Shown one piece after another: positions 27,690-35,332 of a DNA stretch of 64,000 nucleotides. Each line of letters begins with the position of its first letter. The stretch's first letter is position 1. Below the pieces are notes generated by a model that saw nothing but the letters and a program-made list of their open reading frames with translations, was not told where the DNA came from and did not search any database. The stretch covers positions 26,960 through 90,959 of the forward strand of contig NZ_JAFFQC010000016.1 of the NCBI RefSeq assembly GCF_016918545.1, given 5' to 3'. The DNA is from Desulfobulbus alkaliphilus (GTDB lineage: Bacteria; Desulfobacterota; Desulfobulbia; Desulfobulbales; Desulfobulbaceae). A program made the translations under genes and the position numbers.

Positions 27690-28205
27690 TTACCGGTTGT
27701 CCAAGGTTGAAAAGGCTCGGGTCAGGCTGGCAGCTTTTTCCCGTTCCATGTTATTGAGAACACCGGCGGCTGCTTTGGTCCGCATTGCCCCGAGAATGGC
27801 CACGGCCAGTTGCTCATCAATGGATGCCATAACCTGCGCTGCTTTCTCTGCATTCATTCGTTCATACATCCGGGCCAGTTCCTCAATACGATTGAGTTCC
27901 TCTGCCTCCTTTTCCGCAAGCAGTGCTTCGATCTGTTGGCGGAGTTGGTTGAGTTGTCCGATTCTCTTATCGACCTCCTCTTCCAAGACCTTTAGCTCCA
28001 TTTTTCTGTTTTCCAGCTCAGCTCGTTTTTGCGCCAGGGAGCCACTGTCTGGTGCACGCAACGATTCCATCAATCGGCGTTCTTCCACGGATTGGAATGG
28101 TCCCGTTCCGTCCGGTATGGAGGATTCGTCAGGCTGGGCTTCGGCGGTGATCGACATGGCAAGGGTCAGCTTGAAAAGCAATAGGATGAAAAAAACATGT
28201 TTCAT
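27690..28205 (-). CDS. MotE-like periplasmic coiled-coil protein (MgtE-N domain)
   Basis: 171 residues. Signal peptide or anchor MKHVFFILLLFKLTLAMS, a coiled coil (KRAELENRKMELKVLEEEVD), then an MgtE N-terminal-like helical domain (ELARMYERMNAEKAAQVMAS). Such proteins sit between fliJ and fliK in many clusters. MotE in Sinorhizobium is a periplasmic chaperone of the motor protein MotC; whether this one does that is unknown. Confidence 0.8.
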   Translation of the reverse strand: MKHVFFILLLFKLTLAMSITAEAQPDESSIPDGTGPFQSVEERRLMESLRAPDSGSLAQKRAELENRKMELKVLEEEVDKRIGQLNQLRQQIEALLAEKEAEELNRIEELARMYERMNAEKAAQVMASIDEQLAVAILGAMRTKAAAGVLNNMEREKAASLTRAFSTLDNR

Positions 28206-28254
28206 GATCAGTGGCCGGCCGTTACGGGCTGCTGGTCCTCAATAGCTATTTTTT

Positions 28255-28707
28255 TTATGATGTACCCGAGTCTCCCTGCCGTCCATGGGAAAGGACGGCG
28301 ATTTCGTCGAGCATGGCGGCTTCTTTTCGGGCAAGGCTGTTTCTGAAGGCTGTATTCTGTTGTTCCCGCAATTTTTCCATCACCTTTCTGTCCTTGCTCG
28401 CACTGACCAGTTGTTGCCGTTTTTTTGTGACCATGATTTGATGCTTGTCAAAGTCTTTTTGACGGCGGATGATCTCCTCTTGAACCAGACGTATTCTTCG
28501 TTCAAAAAGCAGGAGACGGTCGGAGTTGGTGCCATGTTCGCTTTCCCGGCGCAGGTCCTTGTGCAGGGCCGCCAGTTCGTCCTGCGAGCGTAACAAAGCC
28601 TCCTCTAGTCGGGTCGCCTGTTCCAGGGCGCGATGCAAATTTTTTCTGGCAACGTCTTCCAGTTGTTGTCGATATTTGAGGACAGCGTGCATAGTGAAGG
28701 GTTTCAT
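28255..28707 (-). CDS. fliJ: Flagellar export protein FliJ
   Basis: 150 residues, almost entirely charged coiled coil (HAVLKYRQQLEDVARKNLHR onward) with no membrane segment. This matches FliJ, the stalk-like subunit of the export ATPase that also recycles chaperones. The ATG overlaps the fliI stop by 4 nt. Sequence conservation of FliJ is low, so context carries weight. Confidence 0.88.
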   Translation of the reverse strand: MKPFTMHAVLKYRQQLEDVARKNLHRALEQATRLEEALLRSQDELAALHKDLRRESEHGTNSDRLLLFERRIRLVQEEIIRRQKDFDKHQIMVTKKRQQLVSASKDRKVMEKLREQQNTAFRNSLARKEAAMLDEIAVLSHGRQGDSGTS

Positions 28708-30089
28708 GGCGTATCTTGAACCGGTTGATCAGTTTTTCTTCGGTCATATCCTTTGCGACCGGCTCGACGACGGTCAGTGCCCTGGCGGTCACTGACCAGT
28801 TCACCCAGGGTGGTGATGGTTTCCTCCAGTGAAGAGGTTTCCGAGAATTTCTGGGCCAGGAAGGCATTGATGGCATCAATGCGGGAAAGAGCGTAATCGA
28901 TTTTTTTATTGCTGCCGGCCGCGTAGGCGCCAATGTTAATCAGATCCTCGGATTCGCGGTAGACGGCCAGGACGCTGCGTATTTTACCGGCCAGTTCCTG
29001 GTGTCTGGGGGAGGTGATTTCCCGCATCACCCTGCTGGCCGACATCATGATATCAATGGCCGGGTAATGGTTTTTGGCGGCTATGTTGCGGGAGAGGACA
29101 ATGTGACCATCCAGGATGGAACGGACTGCATCCGCGACCGGTTCGGTGAGGTCATCACCGTCGACCAGGACAGTGTACAGTCCGGTAATCGAACCCTGAT
29201 CCTGGAAATTACCGGCCCTTTCCAGTAATTTCGGCAGGGTGGCAAAGACACTGGGAGTGTATCCCTTGGTGGTGGGGGGTTCGCCGATGGAAAGGCCGAT
29301 TTCCCGCATGGCCATGGCAAACCGGGTGATGGAATCCATCATCAGCAGGACATTTTTTCCCTGGTTGGAAAAGTACTCGGCAACGGCAGTGGCGACAAAG
29401 GCGCCACGCATGCGCAGGAGCGGTGATTGATCCGAGGTGACAGCAATGATGACTGATCGTTGCAGACCTTCCGGACCAAGGTTACGTTCGATGAACTCCT
29501 TGACCTCCCGACCACGTTCACCGATCAAGGCGATGACATTGACATCGGCCCTGGCAAAATTGGCCATCATGCCGAGCAGGACACTCTTGCCGACTCCTGA
29601 TCCGGCTAAAATGCCCATTCTCTGGCCGATACCACAAGTCAGCAGGCCATTGATAGCTCGGATTCCAAGGTCAAGGGGCTGGCTGATGGTCTGACGTTGC
29701 ATGGGGCCGGGCGGTAGGGAATACAGTGCTTTTTCCCGGGGTAATAACAGCGGCGGACCCTGGTCGAGTGGTTGGGCCATGCCGTCGAGGATCCGGCCGA
29801 GGAGAGCTTCCCCCACGTTGATAACAGCCTGTTCTTTTTTGACCCGGATTCGACTACCGGGGCCGAGGCCACGGATTTCCCCCAGCGGCATCAGTAAAGC
29901 CCGGTCACTATTGAAACCGACAATCTCGGCGGGAACAGGTCGCCCGCCCTTTAACGGGGAGATTTCGCAGAGGCTGCCGATGGAAGAGCGCGGACAGGAG
30001 CCTTCGACAACCAAGCCGACGATGCGGTGTACCTTACCATAAATGCATAGAGGAGAAAAACGATCAAGAGAAGCATGGATGTAGGCCAT
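28704..30089 (-). CDS. fliI: Flagellar export ATPase FliI
   Basis: 461 residues from ATG 30089 (a TTG two codons earlier is possible). The Walker A is GILAGSGVGKSVLLGMMA, followed by ALIGERGREVKEFIERNLG and DSITRFAMAMREIGLSIGEP, the FliI/SctN signature. The C-terminal tail is unusually basic (RRRAGRKGYDRRKTDQ). It forms a hexamer with FliJ and FliH at the export gate. Confidence 0.96.
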   Translation of the reverse strand: MAYIHASLDRFSPLCIYGKVHRIVGLVVEGSCPRSSIGSLCEISPLKGGRPVPAEIVGFNSDRALLMPLGEIRGLGPGSRIRVKKEQAVINVGEALLGRILDGMAQPLDQGPPLLLPREKALYSLPPGPMQRQTISQPLDLGIRAINGLLTCGIGQRMGILAGSGVGKSVLLGMMANFARADVNVIALIGERGREVKEFIERNLGPEGLQRSVIIAVTSDQSPLLRMRGAFVATAVAEYFSNQGKNVLLMMDSITRFAMAMREIGLSIGEPPTTKGYTPSVFATLPKLLERAGNFQDQGSITGLYTVLVDGDDLTEPVADAVRSILDGHIVLSRNIAAKNHYPAIDIMMSASRVMREITSPRHQELAGKIRSVLAVYRESEDLINIGAYAAGSNKKIDYALSRIDAINAFLAQKFSETSSLEETITTLGELVSDRQGTDRRRAGRKGYDRRKTDQPVQDTP

Positions 30090-30160
30090 GGGCAACGGTG
30101 GTCCTGTATGTACAGATAGTGGTGGGTCAAGGCGATTGCGGTCGAAAGGTGGTTTGGACG

Positions 30161-30895
30161 CTACTCCTCCTCATCTTCCTCCGTGTGTGGCAGGATATCA
30201 GCTTGTTCTTCAAGGAAATCCTTCAGGTTTTCAAGCTGGGTTTCAATGGTCGCGTCCACAAGGCAAATTTTTGATTCCACCAGGCAACCTCCTCGGGTGA
30301 TGGTATCGTCGGTTTTAAAAACGATACGCTCCAGGCCGCGAATGGCGGCGATGATCTCAGGAGCTTTTTCCTCGGCAAAGACCAGGTCATCGGGATGGAG
30401 AGAGACGTAAAATTCCTCGCTGGTAATTGCCTGCTCCAGTGCAGCTTCAAGAGTGGCGGCAATGATGTTACGCGGCGTGTCCAGTTCCCGGGCAATGATT
30501 TTGCGGCTCAAGGCAATGATCAGGTTGATCATTTCCCCCCTGCTCTGGCGGAGCAGTTCCTTGCGCTGTTTGTCAATTTTTTGGCTTGCTTCGGCGAAAG
30601 CCTGGCATGTTGTCATAAAATCGGCTTGACTCCGTGCGGCCTGGTCAGCCACACCCTGGTTGTATGCTTCTTCTCTGATCGCCTCGACATCGATGGAAGG
30701 TTGAGGTTGCGCTTCGGGCTGTGGATCGGGTTGTAGATCAGGCTGTGCACCCTCGTAATCCTGTTCAGGTTCAGGCTGGACGGAATTGACGGGTGCCGAG
30801 GGGTTTTCAGTGACCACGGGGCCGGCAATGGTGCATCGAACCAGGGGTATGGGAATGAAGAGAGGGTCAGCTTTGAAAAATTTAGACGAACTCAT
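30161..30895 (-). CDS. fliH: Flagellar assembly protein FliH
   Basis: 244 residues from the ATG overlapping the end of fliG by 14 nt. The N-terminal half is Pro/Gln/Glu-rich, with repeated QPDPQPEAQPQP-type units. The C-terminal half is the V-ATPase E-subunit-like domain (MINLIIALSRKIIARELDTP, YVSLHPDDLVFAEEKAPEI). FliH is the ATPase regulator and links FliI to FliN. Confidence 0.9.
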   Translation of the reverse strand: MSSSKFFKADPLFIPIPLVRCTIAGPVVTENPSAPVNSVQPEPEQDYEGAQPDLQPDPQPEAQPQPSIDVEAIREEAYNQGVADQAARSQADFMTTCQAFAEASQKIDKQRKELLRQSRGEMINLIIALSRKIIARELDTPRNIIAATLEAALEQAITSEEFYVSLHPDDLVFAEEKAPEIIAAIRGLERIVFKTDDTITRGGCLVESKICLVDATIETQLENLKDFLEEQADILPHTEEDEEE

Positions 30896-31889
30896 CACCA
30901 CTGCCTCTGCCAAGAACTAATTTCCCTTCTTCCTCGAGTTTCATGGCGATTCTGACAATGGTCTGCTGCATGGCCTCGACCTCTGACAAGCGAACCGGCC
31001 CCATGGTTTCCAGGTCGTCCTTGATCATGTCGGCCGCTCGATTCGACATGTTGGCAAAAATTTTCTCCTTGATTTCATCAGTGGCCGTTTTCAGAGCCAG
31101 GGTCAGTGAGTCGTTATTGACCTCCCGCAGGATCATCTGGATAGAGCGACCATCGAGGGCGCATAGATCTTCGAAAGTGAACATCATCTTGCGAATTGCT
31201 TCAGCCATGTCCGGATCGATCTCTTCGAGGTTTTCGAGGATTTCCGTATCAAGATTGTCCGTCATGATGTCGAGGATTTCAACCACTTTCTTGATGCCGC
31301 CGACTTGCCGCTGTTCCTGGGCGCCGACCACGATACCGATTTCCTTGCTCAGCGCATCTTCAATACGGTCGATTACTTCCGGGGAAACCGTGTCCAGCGT
31401 GGCGATCCTGTGGATGACATCCGCCCGTTTTTCTTCCGGCAGGCTGGCGATAATGGCACTGGCGTGCTCCACCACCTGAGTGGACAGGACCAGGGCCAGG
31501 GTCTGGGGATGTTCACGTTCGAGCAGTCCGGCGACCATGGATGGTTGCATTTTCGCGATGGTTTCCAGTGGGCGCGCCTCGGTTCCGGAGATAAACTGGC
31601 GCATAAGACTTGATTCCCTGTCCTTGTTCCCTGTACTGGCGATCAGTTTTTTGGCGAACTCCTGCCCCTTGACCACGACCCCGACCTGGTTTTCGGCGGC
31701 CATTTCAAAATCTTCGAGCACCCTGATTTTGATTTCTTCCGGAATATGATCGATTTTGGACATGCAGCGCGTCACCTTGAAGATTTCTTCGTCGGTTAAC
31801 TCCCGCAACAGCTTGGCCGCGGTCTCTTCGCCGAGACAAATCAGGAGAATGGCCGCTTTTTTCAGGCCCGTCAGTTTTTCCGGAGCCAT
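30882..31889 (-). CDS. fliG: Flagellar motor switch protein FliG
   Basis: 335 residues, normal length. Contains LTGLKKAAILLICLGEETAA at the FliF-binding N-terminus, an ARM-like middle with the EHPQ motif (GLLEREHPQTLALVLS), and the torque helix region (FTFEDLCALDGRSIQMILRE). It couples the stator to the C ring. 47 nt after fliF. Confidence 0.97.
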   Translation of the reverse strand: MAPEKLTGLKKAAILLICLGEETAAKLLRELTDEEIFKVTRCMSKIDHIPEEIKIRVLEDFEMAAENQVGVVVKGQEFAKKLIASTGNKDRESSLMRQFISGTEARPLETIAKMQPSMVAGLLEREHPQTLALVLSTQVVEHASAIIASLPEEKRADVIHRIATLDTVSPEVIDRIEDALSKEIGIVVGAQEQRQVGGIKKVVEILDIMTDNLDTEILENLEEIDPDMAEAIRKMMFTFEDLCALDGRSIQMILREVNNDSLTLALKTATDEIKEKIFANMSNRAADMIKDDLETMGPVRLSEVEAMQQTIVRIAMKLEEEGKLVLGRGSGDEFV

Positions 31890-31936
31890 GGATCCCTGTT
31901 TCTATGCATGGTGGCAGTTCGGTTCAGTATCTGTCA

Positions 31937-33535
31937 TCAGCCTTTTTCTTGAATCCAGCCACGGAGGACATGCGCGTTGAAGGCCGGATCGGCGTCGACT
32001 GAGTTCTTGATCTTATCCAGCATGTTGTCCCGGGCTGGAGCGTGAACTTTGTCAGTGGGGGTGGTTTCAGCCTGCTCCGCTTCCAGTTGCGCCACCGTCT
32101 TGTAATGCTTGGTGACGTCACGCTTGAGGGTGGTGACGAGGGGGCGGATCAGCAGGAAATAGAGCAGCAGTCCTCCCAGCAGGAGAATGCCATAGCGAAT
32201 AAGCGGCATGTATTGATACAGGGTGGCCGCGGCAAACCACTCGGTATCGAGTTCGTCGATTGGATCCAGGAAAGGCATGGACGTGACCTCGATACTGTCT
32301 CCCCGGGCTCTGTCCAGTCCCAGGGCCGAGGCCACCATGTTTTCCAAGGCTTTCAGTTCTTCCTCTGTCCTTGGTAACGCTGTCTCCGTTTCATCATTGG
32401 TGACTGGAGTTACTCTGTCGGCAACCAGGACCGAGACCGAGAGCCGGTTCACTGTGCCGACCGGAAGGGTGGTCTTGGAGACGATCTTGCTGATTTCGTA
32501 ATTGGTGGTGCGCTGGGATCGACTGGAAGGCGGCATGGCTCCCATACCCATGGCGGCGTTCCCATCAAGATTCGCCTGGACACCGGGTATGCCTCCGACC
32601 AGCTCTGCACCTGATTTTTCCTCGCTCACCTGTTCGCTGCGGATCACGGGATCATCGGGGTCAAAAATTTCCTCAACTTTTTCCGTTTGTGAAAAATCGA
32701 GAGTGGCAGTGACCCGTACCATGGAGTTGCCGGGGCCAAGTGATCTGTTGAGGAGCGCCTGAGCCCGCTCCTCCAGACGCTGCTCGACCATCAATTGAAA
32801 CTCGAGCATGTCCGGGGAGAGCGAAGCCCCAGCTAGACCTCTGCCGTCAATCCGGGACAAGACGTTGCCATTATGGTCGATGACGGTCACCTGTTCGGGA
32901 TCCAGTCCTTCGATGGAACTGGAAACCAGATGGATTATACCTTCGACTTGCGCTTCTCCCAGTCTTCTGCCAGGGCCAAGACGGAGAAGAACAGAGGCGG
33001 TGGCCGGTTGTTGCTGGTCCCTGAATAAACGTTTTTCCGGTAAGGCAAGGTGGACCCTGGCTGTTTCCACTGGGCCGAGAGCAGCTATGGTCCTGGCCAG
33101 CTCTCCTTGTAATGCTCTTGCATAATTGACTTTTTGAACAAAATCGGTGATGGCGAACGATTGTTGGTCAAAAATTTCAAAACCGACACCACCGCCTTGA
33201 GGCAGTCCGGCCGAAGCCATGGCGAGGCGGGTTTCATAGATGTTTTTTGCCGGGACCATAATGGTACGACCATTGTCGGCCAGGCGATAGGGAATGTTCT
33301 GACCTTTCAGCCAATCGACCATGGCGGAGGCATCGGTTTCGGCAAGGTTTCCATAGAGCCTCTGGTAGTCGACAACCCTGGCTTGAATGATGATAAAGGC
33401 GAAAAGGCTCAGGCAGATCAACGTGACGGCAGCCAGTGATATTTGCCTGGAGAGAGGCCACCCGCCAATCGTGGCAACGAGTATCTGCCAGCCGTTTTTT
33501 GATTTTTGGGGAGTAACTTCGGTCTGTTCCGCCAT
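31937..33535 (-). CDS. fliF: Flagellar MS-ring protein FliF
   Basis: 532 residues with two membrane helices (QISLAAVTLICLSLFAFIII near residue 30; MPLIRYGILLLGGLLLYFLL near 440). Between them is the YscJ-like periplasmic ring domain (YARALQGELARTIAALGPVE). The C-terminal end binds FliG. The gene begins the large fliF-to-flgE unit and has a sigma-54-like box about 115 nt upstream. Confidence 0.97.
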   Translation of the reverse strand: MAEQTEVTPQKSKNGWQILVATIGGWPLSRQISLAAVTLICLSLFAFIIIQARVVDYQRLYGNLAETDASAMVDWLKGQNIPYRLADNGRTIMVPAKNIYETRLAMASAGLPQGGGVGFEIFDQQSFAITDFVQKVNYARALQGELARTIAALGPVETARVHLALPEKRLFRDQQQPATASVLLRLGPGRRLGEAQVEGIIHLVSSSIEGLDPEQVTVIDHNGNVLSRIDGRGLAGASLSPDMLEFQLMVEQRLEERAQALLNRSLGPGNSMVRVTATLDFSQTEKVEEIFDPDDPVIRSEQVSEEKSGAELVGGIPGVQANLDGNAAMGMGAMPPSSRSQRTTNYEISKIVSKTTLPVGTVNRLSVSVLVADRVTPVTNDETETALPRTEEELKALENMVASALGLDRARGDSIEVTSMPFLDPIDELDTEWFAAATLYQYMPLIRYGILLLGGLLLYFLLIRPLVTTLKRDVTKHYKTVAQLEAEQAETTPTDKVHAPARDNMLDKIKNSVDADPAFNAHVLRGWIQEKG

Positions 33536-33650
33536 GGTGCATTCCTGTGGGTACCGTTAGAGTCTCTTGATGTGGCAGAGCACTGTTGTTATCGACAGTG
33601 CATGATGTACATAATCCATGCCAGGTAACCCTGCGCAACCTCAGCGAGGG

Positions 33651-33666
33651 GCAGGTCCATTGCCTG
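33651..33666 (-). promoter_or_regulatory. Probable sigma-54 promoter for fliF unit
   Basis: Minus strand AGGCAA, 5 nt, CTGC: exact GG-N10-GC spacing, -24 box 4/6, -12 box 3/4. The predicted leader to fliF is about 105 nt. Basal-body genes under sigma-54 are the norm in bacteria with FlrC/FleR-type activators. Confidence 0.42.
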
Positions 33667-33701
33667 TGGCAGTAGCAGTTTTCGGGGCATCGATCATGAA
33701 T

Positions 33702-33817
33702 CTTGAATCCGTGATGGCTGGACGCTTGTTTTGGATATATCCTGTTGTTATTTCAGTTGAATCCTTGACAATACCCTTCACCATCCGCCCTTCGGGGCGT
33801 ACGCTCACGGATTCAGG
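33702..33817 (+). repeat. Dispersed palindromic repeat, short form, copy R5
   Basis: Starts CTTGAATCCGTGATGGCTGG and ends CGCTCACGGATTCAGG, 116 bp. It contains a perfect CGCCC-TTCG-GGGCG hairpin. It lies about 105 nt after the fliE stop, between fliE and the fliF promoter. Confidence 0.88.
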
Positions 33818-33921
33818 ATGAAGTTTGGACCCGTGAAGTCTGGACCCATGCTGTTCATTGTGCTCCTATGATCATCTGCTTGCCGGTGGAAAAAGCGTTT
33901 TCATGAAAAAATATTGGTTGA

Positions 33922-34218
33922 TCAGACCTGCATTCGCATAATTTCCTGGTATGCTTCGAGAGCTTTGTTGCGGACTTGCACCATGTATCGCAAGGAAATA
34001 TCTGCTTTTTCTATTGCAATCATGGCCTCATGCAGATTCTTTTCACCTCCGCCGTGCACCTGCTGCACGCGCTGGTCACTAACCTGCTGTTGCAGGTTGG
34101 TTTCGTTCACCAACGTTTTCAACATGGAGCCGAACGCGGATTCAGCCTGAGAGAAATCACTGATAGGCGCGGGTTGAACCTGGTTGAGAAAAGGGGCGGC
34201 ATCCGGGAGAATTTTCAT
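33922..34218 (-). CDS. fliE: Basal body protein FliE
   Basis: 98 residues. The C-terminal half (EKADISLRYMVQVRNKALEA, then YQEIMRMQV) is the diagnostic FliE sequence. It forms the junction between MS ring and rod. 3 nt after flgC, last gene of flgB-flgC-fliE. Confidence 0.95.
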   Translation of the reverse strand: MKILPDAAPFLNQVQPAPISDFSQAESAFGSMLKTLVNETNLQQQVSDQRVQQVHGGGEKNLHEAMIAIEKADISLRYMVQVRNKALEAYQEIMRMQV

Positions 34219-34221
34219 TTG

Positions 34222-34659
34222 TTATCTTCCTATTTCCAGGGCCTTCATGGCCATCCGTTTTGCAGACTTGATTGTAGTGGCATTGGCCTCATACGAGCGT
34301 GTTGCTGATTTCATGTCCACCATTTCCTTGAGAATGCTGACATTGGGCATTTCCACGTACCCGTCTTCCCGGGCGTCCGGATGTGTTGGGTCGTAACGAA
34401 GTTGAGGCGGTTCCGGATCTTCTATGATTCTGGCGACCTTGACACCCTGCGCCTGGCCACGTTCGAGCAGAGACTGCTGTAACTGATGCCTGAACGGCAG
34501 GTTTTCGGTTTGAAATACCACGGATTTTTTCTTGTACGGACCGCCCTCAGGGGTTGAAGTGGCCTCGGCGTTGGCCAGATTTGAACTGATCGTGTTCAGT
34601 CGTATGGTTTGGGCTTTCATGCCGGAGGCTGCAATGTCAAAGGTGGTAAAAATATCCAT
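34222..34659 (-). CDS. flgC: Flagellar proximal rod protein FlgC
   Basis: 145 residues. MDIFTTFDIAASGMKAQTIR and LNTISSNLANAEATSTPEGG at the N-terminus; the C-terminal axial helix is EMVDMKSATRSYEANATTIK. Standard length for FlgC. 38 nt after flgB. Confidence 0.96.
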   Translation of the reverse strand: MDIFTTFDIAASGMKAQTIRLNTISSNLANAEATSTPEGGPYKKKSVVFQTENLPFRHQLQQSLLERGQAQGVKVARIIEDPEPPQLRYDPTHPDAREDGYVEMPNVSILKEMVDMKSATRSYEANATTIKSAKRMAMKALEIGR

Positions 34660-34697
34660 GGGGTGTACTCCAGTACGTTTTAAAATTTACAAGCAAA

Positions 34698-35111
34698 TTA
34701 CATGCCACCGCTTGCAGCGTATTTAAGCATTGCCAGTTTTTTGTTGAGCATGGTAATCGCTGCTTCATAGAGAATTTGATTTTCCGAGAGTTTGATCATT
34801 TCGTGGTCAACACTGACGGTATTTTCGTCACCAATACCGGTATTGTCCCGTTTGATACTGATGGTACCGCTTACCTGGTCAATGCTGGTGGAAGACAAAG
34901 GGATATGCCTGGGGTGGGCTGATACCATCGTCAGCTCTCCACCGGAGAGGACCGATTTCAACTGTTCTTCAAAGGAGAAGGAGCGTGCGGAAAAACCCGG
35001 AGTTTCGGCATTGGCAATGTTGGAACCAATGATTTCCTGATTCTTTGAGCGCAGGTCCAGCACCTTGTGGAGCAGTTGCATGGTGGTGTCGAATTGATGT
35101 ATTTTCGGCAT
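34698..35111 (-). CDS. flgB: Flagellar proximal rod protein FlgB
   Basis: 137 residues with GSNIANAETPGFSARSFSFE near the N-terminus and a C-terminal axial helix. FlgB is the first rod protein. The gene opens the flgB-flgC-fliE unit. I could not find a good promoter in the 221 nt upstream: a possible sigma-54 site lacks the -24 GG. Confidence 0.95.
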   Translation of the reverse strand: MPKIHQFDTTMQLLHKVLDLRSKNQEIIGSNIANAETPGFSARSFSFEEQLKSVLSGGELTMVSAHPRHIPLSSTSIDQVSGTISIKRDNTGIGDENTVSVDHEMIKLSENQILYEAAITMLNKKLAMLKYAASGGM

Positions 35112-35332
35112 GATTTTTCCGCTGTCCTGTTATTGCTTGAGATTGCTTGAGGAAAGTTTTGTTAATTCTTGCTGAACCCTTGTCTTGAGACGATTCTATT
35201 TTCGTGATTCCAGATTATACCGTCATATGGATTCCCTTGGGATCTATGCTGAATTTCTACGTTCGAACGAATCGAGGTGCCTTGATGGCGAACAGAAAAT
35301 CTCGTTTTCAAAATGGACACTGACGGGTGTCT

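Larger units (their letters stand above)
33536..33921. other. Gap between fliE and fliF
   Basis: 386 bases without a gene. It contains a sigma-54-like promoter (33651-33666), repeat copy R5 (33702-33817) and a short direct repeat, GAAGT(T/C)TGGACCC(G/A)TG, at about 33819-33850. Otherwise nothing recognised. Confidence 0.6.

Noticed and set aside
35112..35332. Sigma-54 promoter before flgB
   Set aside because: GGCACC-N5-type sequence is present but the -12 GC is displaced by one base and reads CG; no exact site found.
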